A stretch of 12,387 nt of DNA from Bacteroidales bacterium UBA6828 (GTDB lineage: Bacteria; Bacteroidota; Bacteroidia; Bacteroidales; Paludibacteraceae). The notes beneath the pieces were generated by a model, which ran no database searches, was not told where the DNA came from, and saw nothing but the letters and a program-made list of their open reading frames with translations. Both the position numbers and the translations under genes were made by a program. Location: positions 1-12,387 of the forward strand of contig DKEG01000059.1 of the NCBI GenBank assembly GCA_002452095.1. Reading direction: 5' to 3'. This document shows, in pieces, positions 7,008 to 12,365 of the stretch. Positions within the stretch are counted from its first letter, which is position 1. Every line of letters starts with the position of its first letter.

Positions 7008-7280
7008 TTATTGACGTTTGATGACTGCTTTTATCACGGTAGCATTGTTCCGCGTTACGGAGTCTTCTATAAAAGTGATTTCCGTTTGGCGGTTGTCGGC
7101 AGACGTATCGGTATATTCTTCCTCCGCTTGATAGTCTTCGTCCTTATTATCCGACAACTGCTGCGTCCGTTGCTGGGTGTCCCAATAGTACACATCGTCC
7201 ACATAGTCGTCCGCACGGGCAGACAATGCCAACCCTGCAACCACCGCCGACAAAACCACTATGTACCTATACTGTTTCAC
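7008..7280 (-). CDS. Small acidic secreted protein paired with the FadL-like gene
   Basis: No named family is recognised. The 90-residue product has a signal peptide (MKQYRYIVVLSAVVAGLALSARA). Next comes the acidic aromatic motif DDYVDDVYYWD (24-34), then a very polar, Asp/Glu/Gln-rich middle (35-65). It ends with a more ordered segment, TEITFIEDSVTRNNATVIKAVIKRQ, that is basic at the terminus. There is no lipobox Cys, so it is probably periplasmic or surface-exposed and soluble. It lies 2 nt upstream of the FadL-like gene and 30 nt downstream of trpS, with octamer repeats in that spacer. The tight pairing suggests it helps or modulates the barrel protein; this is inference. Confidence 0.75.
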   Translation of the reverse strand: MKQYRYIVVLSAVVAGLALSARADDYVDDVYYWDTQQRTQQLSDNKDEDYQAEEEYTDTSADNRQTEITFIEDSVTRNNATVIKAVIKRQ

Positions 7281-7283
7281 TAT

Positions 7284-7307
7284 TATTCTATCTTTCTATT
7301 ATTCTAT
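7284..7307 (-). repeat. Octamer repeat between trpS and the small secreted protein gene
   Basis: Three exact 8-base units stand on the plus strand: TATTCTAT, CTTTCTAT, TATTCTAT. On the gene strand these read ATAGAATA, ATAGAAAG, ATAGAATA. The array fills most of the 30-nt spacer between the trpS stop (7311-7313) and the next start codon (7278-7280). Confidence 0.8.
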
Positions 7308-7310
7308 CGT

Positions 7311-8300
7311 TTAGATTCTTCGGAAACCGATAATCTGACGCACCTCTTCAATGGTCTTTTCGGCACGCTCCGAAGCACGCTCCGCACCCATTTTGATCAC
7401 CTTAGAAAGGTATTCATTGTCATTCTGATAAGCCACAATCTTCTCACGGATAGGCGCACAGAACGCATTGATATCGTGAGCCAACTGTTTCTTCATATCG
7501 CCGTAGCGGATAGTCATATTGTTGTATGCGTCGTTGAAATAGTCGTAGGTCTGCTTGTCCGACACCAGTTCCATCAGTGTAAACAGATTCTGTATCACCT
7601 CCGGTTTCTCCTGATTGGGCATCGTCGGTCCCGCATCGGTAACGGCTTTCATCACTTTCTTGCGGATTACTTCCTCACTATCACACAGATAGATGCAGTT
7701 TCCCTCCGACTTGCCCATCTTTCCGCTGCCGTCCAAACCGGGCACTTTCACCGCTTTGGCATTAAAATAGAACGATTCGGGTTCCTTGAAATACTCCACA
7801 TTATATATACGGTTGAAACGGCGGGCAAACAAACGCGCCATTTCCATATTCTGCTCCTGATCTTTTCCTACAGGCACTTTGTCTGCCTTGTGCATCAATA
7901 TATCAGCAGCCATCAGAGTCGGATAAGTCAACAAACCGGCATTCACATTGTCCGGCTGCTTGCGTGCCTTGTCCTTGAACGATGTAACACGCTCCAACTC
8001 ACCGAGATAGGCGTTCATATTCAGGTAGAGATACAATTCCAAAACCTGCTTTACATCCGATTGCACGTAAATCGGTGCTATCTCCGGATTGATACCACAA
8101 GCCAGATATTCACAAAGAATCGTTTTAACCGAATTACGGATATTTTCGGGTTTGGGGTGAGTAGTGAGAGAGTGCCAATCCGCAATAAAGAACATACAAT
8201 CATACTCTTTTTGCATTTCTACGAAACTCTTTACTGCACCGAAATAATTACCTAGATGCAGGTTTCCGGTAGGACGGATGCCACTAATCACTCTTTCCAT
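7311..8300 (-). CDS. trpS: Tryptophanyl-tRNA synthetase
   Basis: TrpS charges tRNA-Trp with tryptophan using ATP; it is a class Ic synthetase acting as a cytoplasmic dimer. The 329-residue protein has the usual bacterial length. The HIGH-like motif is PTGNLHLGN (10-18) and FIADWHSLTT lies at 38-47. The tryptophan pocket stretch GLLTYPTLMAADIL (122-135) includes Asp 133, which in the family recognises the indole nitrogen. VGKDQEQNMEMAR is at 144-156 and the KMSKS loop reads GKMGKSEGN (193-201). Gly replaces the first Ser of KMSKS, while both lysines and the second Ser are kept. The ATG at 8300 fits the family start. It lies 22 nt downstream of the Lrp/AsnC gene, probably in the same operon. 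No T-box or Trp-rich leader is visible in that short spacer. Confidence 0.96.
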   Translation of the reverse strand: MERVISGIRPTGNLHLGNYFGAVKSFVEMQKEYDCMFFIADWHSLTTHPKPENIRNSVKTILCEYLACGINPEIAPIYVQSDVKQVLELYLYLNMNAYLGELERVTSFKDKARKQPDNVNAGLLTYPTLMAADILMHKADKVPVGKDQEQNMEMARLFARRFNRIYNVEYFKEPESFYFNAKAVKVPGLDGSGKMGKSEGNCIYLCDSEEVIRKKVMKAVTDAGPTMPNQEKPEVIQNLFTLMELVSDKQTYDYFNDAYNNMTIRYGDMKKQLAHDINAFCAPIREKIVAYQNDNEYLSKVIKMGAERASERAEKTIEEVRQIIGFRRI

Positions 8301-8331
8301 TTTCTATTTTTCTATTATTCTATTATTCTAT
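8300..8331 (-). repeat. Octamer repeat spanning the lrp stop and trpS start
   Basis: Four consecutive 8-base units stand on the plus strand: TTTTCTAT, TTTTCTAT, TATTCTAT, TATTCTAT. On the gene strand they read ATAGAATA twice and ATAGAAAA twice. The repeat supplies the last Ile-Glu codons and stop of the regulator gene, the whole 22-nt spacer, and abuts the trpS ATG. Confidence 0.85.
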
Positions 8332-8784
8332 GCCAACCGGCAGGGTACGATTGATACGCTGGTCAAGCGAAGTCAGTGTCTCGGTGTTTGCCACGCCGGG
8401 TATCTCCTGTATCTTCGAGTTGAGCAATTCCATCAGATGCTGGTCATCTTTTGCATACAATTTGATGAGCATCGAATAAGCCCCCAGCGTAAACTGCGAC
8501 TCCACAATCTCCGGAATCTTTTCCAACTCGGTACTCACCGACTTGTACATAGATGCCTTCGTCAGCATTATGCCTACATATACGCACAACTGATAGCCTA
8601 ACATCTTCGGATTTACCTGATAACCGGAGCCTACAATCACCCCGTTATCAAACATTTTCTGTACGCGCTGATGCACAGCCGCACGACTCACACCGCACAT
8701 CTCTGCCACCTCTTTGAAAGGAATGCGTGCATTCTGTGTAATCACACTCAGGATCTTTCGATCCAAACCGTCTATTTTTTCCAT
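8323..8784 (-). CDS. Lrp/AsnC family transcriptional regulator
   Basis: Feast/famine regulators bind DNA as oligomers and sense amino acids through a C-terminal RAM domain. The 153-residue protein has the family length. It starts with the typical LDRKILSVITQNARIPFKEVAEMCGVS (7-33) and a helix-turn-helix whose recognition helix is SRAAVHQRVQKM (33-44). It continues with DNGVIVGSGYQVNPKMLGY (46-64) and a RAM domain (about 66-140) including GAYSMLIKLYAKD (101-113) in place of the family's G-x-Y-D-hydrophobic motif. The ligand cannot be told; cotranscription with trpS makes an aromatic amino acid a reasonable guess. It is divergent from the O-methyltransferase gene with overlapping promoters, so autoregulation and control of the neighbour are plausible. 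Confidence 0.93.
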   Translation of the reverse strand: MEKIDGLDRKILSVITQNARIPFKEVAEMCGVSRAAVHQRVQKMFDNGVIVGSGYQVNPKMLGYQLCVYVGIMLTKASMYKSVSTELEKIPEIVESQFTLGAYSMLIKLYAKDDQHLMELLNSKIQEIPGVANTETLTSLDQRINRTLPVGIE

Positions 8785-8852
8785 AACTGTTTGATGTATT
8801 GCCTTTTTTATTCAAAAATCGTACCTGTTGTAACAAAAACACCGATTTCCTC

Positions 8853-8876
8853 TGCAAAATTACTGTTTTTTTTGCA
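8853..8876. promoter_or_regulatory. Inverted repeat within the divergent promoter region, possible operator
   Basis: TGCAAAA (8853-8859) and TTTTGCA (8870-8876) form a perfect 7-bp inverted repeat with a 10-bp gap. A third TTTTGCA follows at 8898-8904. The copies coincide with promoter boxes, so the symmetry may simply come from two opposed promoters; an operator role is inference. Confidence 0.4.
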
Positions 8877-8886
8877 CACCCACAAG
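8855..8886 (-). promoter_or_regulatory. Promoter of the lrp-trpS cluster
   Basis: On the minus strand, TAATTTTG (plus 8855-8862) is a perfect TAnnTTTG box. Twenty bases upstream lies CTTG (plus 8883-8886), three of four matches to TTTG. The expected leader is about 60 nt to the ATG at 8784. It overlaps the O-methyltransferase promoter at 8871-8886. Confidence 0.7.
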
Positions 8887-8902
8887 TTTTTTACTACTTT
8901 TG
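8871..8902 (+). promoter_or_regulatory. Promoter of the O-methyltransferase gene
   Basis: TTTG (8871-8874), a 20-bp spacer and TACTTTTG (8895-8902) match the Bacteroidota consensus exactly. Transcription near 8909 leaves a leader of about a dozen bases, which decides the start codon at 8922 over in-frame upstream codons. Confidence 0.85.
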
Positions 8903-8921
8903 CATATCTGTTTATGGAAAA

Positions 8922-9551
8922 ATGACACTCAACGACTACATAGAAGCCCATTCGTCAAAAGAAAATGACGCTTTGGCATTCATCACCCGTGATACCAACG
9001 TCCACATTCTCAACCCGCACATGCTCTCAGGGCAGGTGCAAGGACGTTTGCTCGCGCTACTGAGCAAGATGATCCGCCCAAAACGCATAATTGAGTTAGG
9101 TACGTTCACCGGTTATTCCGCCCTCTGCCTGGCGGAAGGGCTGTCCGATAGCGGCACACTGCTCACTCTCGAACACAACGACGAACTAGAAGATACCATT
9201 CGCCGCAACTTGTCCCTTTCCCCACTCGGGAACAAAATCGAATTGCGCATCGGCGATGCCAAAGAGATACTCCCCACCCTGCAGGGCTTTTTCGACCTTG
9301 TTTTTATGGATGCCGACAAGCGCGAATACTGTACGTATTTGGATTTAGTCTATCCCCTTCTACCTGTAGGCGGTTGGATCATCGCCGACAACACCCTCTG
9401 GGACGGACATATCATTGATCCGGCCTACGACAAGGATAAGCAGACACTCGGACTGCGTGCTTTCAACGACCGTCTGGTGCAAGACCCTCATTTCGAGCAA
9501 GTCATTCTCCCGCTCCGCGACGGCTTAACCATCATCCACAAAATCCAATAA
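8922..9551 (+). CDS. SAM-dependent O-methyltransferase, caffeoyl-CoA O-methyltransferase-like family
   Basis: The 209-residue protein is a class I methyltransferase of the Methyltransf_3 type. Motifs are the SAM-binding IIELGTFTGYSALCLAEGL (56-74), LLTLEHNDE (80-88) with the acidic ribose-binding residue, LRIGDAKEIL (108-117), the metal-binding FMDADKREY (128-136) and WIIADNTLWDG (152-162), which supplies further metal ligands. The substrate is not known. Relatives include catechol/caffeoyl-CoA methyltransferases and the Bacillus TrmR (YrrM) enzyme that methylates hydroxyuridine 34 in tRNA; the latter role would suit a general bacterial housekeeping gene but is not shown here. The frame is open upstream to 8799, but the promoter at 8871-8902 and the family N-terminus favour the ATG at 8922. 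A three-codon ATG frame at 8914 ends in the overlapping TGA (8923-8925). Confidence 0.9.
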   Translation: MTLNDYIEAHSSKENDALAFITRDTNVHILNPHMLSGQVQGRLLALLSKMIRPKRIIELGTFTGYSALCLAEGLSDSGTLLTLEHNDELEDTIRRNLSLSPLGNKIELRIGDAKEILPTLQGFFDLVFMDADKREYCTYLDLVYPLLPVGGWIIADNTLWDGHIIDPAYDKDKQTLGLRAFNDRLVQDPHFEQVILPLRDGLTIIHKIQ

Positions 9552-9593
9552 CAAATATATAATAACGTCAGGCGATATAAGGGTATATTTGTT
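9550..9593 (+). terminator. AT-rich inverted repeat after the O-methyltransferase gene
   Basis: AACAAATATA (9550-9559, starting in the stop codon) and TATATTTGTT (9584-9593) are perfect 10-bp inverted copies around a 24-nt loop. The stem is AT-rich and lacks a following T-run, so it is at best a weak terminator; it could instead be an mRNA 3' end structure. Confidence 0.3.
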
Positions 9594-9620
9594 AATTTGT
9601 GACACAACGATGTATATTTG
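9588..9620 (+). promoter_or_regulatory. Promoter-like sequence with no gene behind it
   Basis: TTTG (9588-9591), a 21-bp spacer and TATATTTG (9613-9620) fit the Bacteroidota promoter rule. Further TATATTTG copies lie at 9584-9591 and 9623-9630. No plus-strand gene follows before the convergent EF-G paralog, so it would drive a non-coding transcript toward the hairpin and T-run at 9775-9799. AT-rich sequence makes chance matches likely. Confidence 0.4.
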
Positions 9621-9747
9621 AATATATTTGGTTTAATTTTTCGTGTATTTGTTTCTAAGTGCGCCGCTTGCGTGTGCATAGGAGGCTGTCTAACAAGTGT
9701 AGGTGGTCTCTTTTTCGATGTCGCTTTTTGTAATACCATAGGAGATC

Positions 9748-9790
9748 GGGGACGCGGATGCCCCCGTCCGCGGTCAAGTCGTCAGACTTG
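9748..9790 (-). repeat. Two-hairpin palindromic element, copy B
   Basis: Read on the minus strand this repeats copy A: a small hairpin CAAGTC, loop TGAC, GACTTG (plus 9775-9790), then a GC-rich hairpin whose arms are plus CGCGGATG (9753-9760) and CGTCCGCG (9765-9772) around CCCC. The GC-rich part matches copy A at 24 of 26 bases. Its two differences leave a paired stem (one G-T pair) and a changed loop. It sits inside the MITE-like element. Confidence 0.75.
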
Positions 9791-9799
9791 TTTGTTTTT
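9775..9799 (+). terminator. Intrinsic terminator-like hairpin with T-run
   Basis: CAAGTC (9775-9780), loop GTCA, GACTTG (9785-9790) is followed at once by TTTGTTTTT (9791-9799). With the GC-rich hairpin just upstream it forms a double-hairpin terminator for plus-strand transcripts, either readthrough from the O-methyltransferase gene or a transcript from the promoter-like boxes near 9600. Confidence 0.55.
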
Positions 9800-9882
9800 C
9801 GCTGTTTCTTAAACCTTGTTAGACAGCCTCTTTCCGCTTGCGGCATAGAAACCTCAAAAACCACCTGCAGACCGCTACCGCC

Positions 9883-9919
9883 AAATAAAAAACGGCTCCC
9901 CATTCCCATGGAAAGCCGT
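9883..9919 (-). terminator. Terminator of the EF-G paralog gene
   Basis: ACGGCT (9892-9897) pairs with AGCCGT (9914-9919). After a symmetric two-base internal loop, CCAT (9900-9903) pairs with ATGG (9908-9911) around TCCC. On the minus strand the stem is followed by a T-rich tract (complement of AAATAAAAAA, 9883-9892). It lies about 30 nt after the stop codon at 9952. Confidence 0.85.
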
Positions 9920-9951
9920 CAACAAACATTAAAATTTAAGTGAAAAACAAA

Positions 9952-12108
9952 TCACTCCTCGTCTGCATTTGCTGCAGCATATTCTTTGAGGAGTTTTTCC
10001 TGTACATCCGCAGGTACGAGTTCGTAGTCCTTGAACTTCATCGTAAACGTTGCCCTGCCGCCCGTGAGCGAACTGAGAGTCGTTGAATACGAGGTCAGTT
10101 CTTTCAGCGGCACTTCGGCATGCAGGCGGGTGAAATTCTTCTCCGTTTCCATACCCAGTACCATACCGCGGCGACCTGTGATGTCCGACATCACATCGCC
10201 TACCAAATCATTCGGTACCAGCACCTCCACCTCGTAAATCGGCTCCAGCACCTTCGGATTCGCATTGCGGAATGCTTCGGCAAACGCATGACGGCCTGCC
10301 AAGCGGAACGAAATTTCGTTGGAATCTACGGGGTGCATCTTGCCGTCATAGACAATCACGCGTACATCGCGGGCGTATGAACCCGTCAGCGGACCTTGCT
10401 CCATACGATCCATAATACCCTTTAGAATAGCGGGGATAAAGCGAGCCTCGATAGCACCGCCCACAATAGAGTTCACAAGCACAAGTTTGCCACCCCACTC
10501 CAATGGTATCTCCTGCGTATCCTTTACGTTGATGCGGTACTCCTGGTTGCCGAATTTATAAGTTTCTTTTACAGGCATACCCTCCTCGTATGGCTCTACT
10601 ATCAGGTGTACCTCACCGAACTGTCCCGAGCCGCCAGACTGTTTCTTGTGGCGGTAGTCGGCGCGTGACGACCTCGTGATCGTCTCGCGATACGGTATCT
10701 TCGGCTCCTCGAATACCACCTGCATCTTCTCGTTGTTCTCCAAACGCCATTTCAGCGTACGCAGGTGGAACTCACCCTGACCCGAAACAATCATCTGTTT
10801 CAACTCTTTCGACTGCTCCACAATCCATGTCGGATCCTCCTCATGCATACGGGTCAGCAGAGCCGCCAGTTTCTCGTTGTCTGCCTCGTTCACAGGACGG
10901 ATGGCACGGCGGAAACGAGGTTGCGGGTACTCTATCTTCGCATAGTGCAGGTCGCAGTCCTTCGCATTCAGTGTGTTGCCGGTGCGGGTGTCCTTCAGTT
11001 TTACGGTAGCCGCAATGTCGCCTGCCGCCACCTCGTCAACCGGTACACGGTTCGCACCCGCTACCATATAGAGTTGCGAGATACGTTCCTTGCCGCCGCG
11101 GTCCATATTCTGCAGGTCGTCGCCCGCCTTCACCGTGCCTTGCATCACACGGAAATAGTTCACCTCGCCGATATGCGGTTCCACCGAGGTCTTGAATACA
11201 TACAGACTGGTCGGCTTCGTCGGGTCGGGACTGATACCCTCGCCTTCAAGTGTCGGATACTTGAAGTTCGCAGGCTCGGGAGCCATCGTAATCAGAAAAT
11301 CCATCAGACGGCGGATACCCATATCTTTCAATGCACTGGTGCAGATAACAGGGTACATCGACCCGTCGGCATAGACCGAGCGCAAACCGCGCATAATCTC
11401 CTCGTCGGTCAGCCCCTCGCTCAGGAATTTGTCCAGCAGCGTCTCATCGGCCTCGGCTGCCTGCTCCTGCAGTTGCTGGCGCATCTCTGCCACGCGCTCC
11501 CGATGCTCTGCCGGTATCTCTTTCTCCTCCGGCGCACCGCCTTCGGGTCCCCAGACGAGCATCTTGCCTTTCAGCACATCTATCACCGCATTGAAACCCG
11601 CACCGGCGTTCACTGGATATTGTATCAGGGTGCACTTGTTACCGAAATTCTCTTTCAGTTGTGCAAACGTATGGTCAAAGTCAGCGTCAGGGTGGTCGCA
11701 TTTGTTGATCACGAATGCCAACGGCTTCTTTGCCTTTTCCACCAGACGGAAATTGTTTTGGGTACCTACTTCGATACCATTGTTGGCGGTCAGCACGATC
11801 AGTGCCGAACCTACCATCTGCAAAGCTGCTACCGTACCACCGCAGAAATCATCCGAACCGGCGCAGTCGATAATGTTCAGTTTCTTACCTTGGAACTCGA
11901 TGTTGCAAACCGTCGAGAAAACCGAGTATCCGTACTCTTTCTCTACGGGGAAATAGTCGCATACTGTTGATTTTGAATCAATCGTACCACGACGTTTAAT
12001 CACACCACTCTCATAGAGCATCGCCTCCATCAGAGTGGTTTTACCCGATCCGCTACCGCCCAACATAGCGATATTCTTGATCTCGTTTGCTTGATAAACT
12101 TTAGCCAT
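9952..12108 (-). CDS. EF-G paralog (EF-G2-like translation elongation factor) lacking the catalytic His
   Basis: The 718-residue protein has the full EF-G layout: GTPase domain (about 8-280), domain II (about 300-390), domain III (about 405-480), domain IV (about 481-600, with SGGSGQFGEV and HPVDSNEISF) and domain V (about 620-700). It retains the P-loop GSGKTT (20-25), NKCD (135-138) and TSALKD (257-262), so it should bind GTP. The P-loop Asp of the canonical HVDAGKT is Gly 20. The switch I RGITI reads YGYSV (59-63). DTPGHVDF reads DCAGSDDF (81-88), so the catalytic His is Ser 85. These losses resemble B. thetaiotaomicron EF-G2, reported to drive translocation without GTP hydrolysis and to accumulate in carbon starvation. 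The start at 12108 gives the family N-terminus (MAKVYQANEIKNIAMLG). It has its own promoter, leader uORF and terminator, so it is monocistronic. Confidence 0.9.
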   Translation of the reverse strand: MAKVYQANEIKNIAMLGGSGSGKTTLMEAMLYESGVIKRRGTIDSKSTVCDYFPVEKEYGYSVFSTVCNIEFQGKKLNIIDCAGSDDFCGGTVAALQMVGSALIVLTANNGIEVGTQNNFRLVEKAKKPLAFVINKCDHPDADFDHTFAQLKENFGNKCTLIQYPVNAGAGFNAVIDVLKGKMLVWGPEGGAPEEKEIPAEHRERVAEMRQQLQEQAAEADETLLDKFLSEGLTDEEIMRGLRSVYADGSMYPVICTSALKDMGIRRLMDFLITMAPEPANFKYPTLEGEGISPDPTKPTSLYVFKTSVEPHIGEVNYFRVMQGTVKAGDDLQNMDRGGKERISQLYMVAGANRVPVDEVAAGDIAATVKLKDTRTGNTLNAKDCDLHYAKIEYPQPRFRRAIRPVNEADNEKLAALLTRMHEEDPTWIVEQSKELKQMIVSGQGEFHLRTLKWRLENNEKMQVVFEEPKIPYRETITRSSRADYRHKKQSGGSGQFGEVHLIVEPYEEGMPVKETYKFGNQEYRINVKDTQEIPLEWGGKLVLVNSIVGGAIEARFIPAILKGIMDRMEQGPLTGSYARDVRVIVYDGKMHPVDSNEISFRLAGRHAFAEAFRNANPKVLEPIYEVEVLVPNDLVGDVMSDITGRRGMVLGMETEKNFTRLHAEVPLKELTSYSTTLSSLTGGRATFTMKFKDYELVPADVQEKLLKEYAAANADEE

Positions 12109-12122
12109 AATTGTGTTTTTTA

Positions 12123-12194
12123 TTAGGTATTTATAGCAAGAACACCCTCGGCAACCGTCAGACAGGTTTCGCCGCCCCAAGACAGACAACTCAT
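12123..12194 (-). CDS. Possible leader peptide (uORF) of the EF-G paralog
   Basis: The ATG at 12194 opens 23 codons ending with TAA 14 nt before the EF-G paralog start. It lies wholly inside the predicted leader, its start about 16 nt after the expected transcript start. The peptide begins MSCLSWGGETC and ends GVLAINT, with two Cys and one Trp and no run of a single amino acid. The tight spacing would let its translation influence the downstream start. Codon openness over 24 codons can occur by chance, so this stays tentative. Confidence 0.35.
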   Translation of the reverse strand: MSCLSWGGETCLTVAEGVLAINT

Positions 12195-12195
12195 A

Positions 12196-12206
12196 ACCGC
12201 AGCGGT
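12196..12206. promoter_or_regulatory. 11-bp palindrome at the predicted transcript start of the EF-G paralog
   Basis: ACCGCAGCGGT is perfectly symmetric around the central A and lies 11 bp downstream of the -7 box. Its position suits a regulator site at the transcription start; as RNA it could not form a normal hairpin because the loop would be one base. No regulator is identified. Confidence 0.35.
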
Positions 12207-12217
12207 ATTCTCGTTTG

Positions 12218-12249
12218 CAAAGATACAACAAAAATACAACACCTGCAAA
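12218..12249 (-). promoter_or_regulatory. Promoter of the EF-G paralog
   Basis: On the minus strand TTTG (plus 12246-12249), a 20-bp spacer and TATCTTTG (plus 12218-12225) match the Bacteroidota consensus without mismatch. The leader to the ATG at 12108 is about 100 nt, the longest of the four predicted here, and contains the palindrome and the uORF. Confidence 0.85.
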
Positions 12250-12283
12250 CAAAAAATGCAAATCCTGCTGCACAGCATATTTT

Positions 12284-12316
12284 TCAATGCACAACACATA
12301 AAATAATGCACAATGC
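12284..12316. repeat. Heptamer NNAATGC repeat, locus 2
   Basis: TCAATGC (12284-12290), then after 12 bases ATAATGC (12303-12309) and ACAATGC (12310-12316). These are the same unit family as at 5502-5529, less regular here. It lies upstream of the EF-G paralog promoter. Confidence 0.6.
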
Positions 12317-12323
12317 TCATTGT

Positions 12324-12355
12324 CCTTAAAGACCTTAAAGACCTTAAAGACCTTA
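12324..12355. repeat. 9-base CCTTAAAGA tandem repeat
   Basis: Three perfect CCTTAAAGA units (12324-12350) are followed by CCTTA (12351-12355). No coding frame or promoter is associated with it inside the window. Confidence 0.9.
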
Positions 12356-12365
12356 TGCTACCAAG

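Larger units (their letters stand above)
9682..9830. mobile_element. MITE-like element with 16-bp perfect terminal inverted repeats
   Basis: GAGGCTGTCTAACAAG (9682-9697) is the exact reverse complement of 9815-9830. The 149-bp element has no transposase ORF and carries the two-hairpin repeat copy B. Short-ended elements of this form are usually non-autonomous relics moved by an insertion sequence with the same ends; I cannot name the IS family. Imperfect direct repeats flank it: CCGCTTGCG then TGTGCATAG on the left (9664-9681), CCGCTTGCG then GCATAG on the right (9834-9848). Confidence 0.65.

Noticed and set aside
6942..8255. A 437-codon plus-strand frame over the FadL-like gene start, the small gene and trpS
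   Set aside because: It crosses three genes on the other strand, including conserved trpS, and looks like a shadow (low complexity, rich in His/Ile/Arg/Leu).
8799..8921. N-terminal extension of the O-methyltransferase
   Set aside because: It overlaps both divergent promoters and adds a Cys/Phe-rich stretch not expected in the family.
9655..9909. 84-codon minus-strand frame across the MITE-like element
   Set aside because: It reads through the inverted repeats and hairpins, has no start-region signals, and shows no transposase-like motif that I can recognise.
10765..11970. A 401-codon open frame on the plus strand, antisense to the EF-G paralog
   Set aside because: It lies wholly over a clear EF-G homolog, has no promoter or recognisable domain, and its His/Arg/Leu-rich composition is what the reverse complement of this gene produces.
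12109..12297. 63-residue N-terminal extension of the EF-G paralog
   Set aside because: It runs through the promoter at 12218-12249; the EF-G family N-terminus matches the ATG at 12108.
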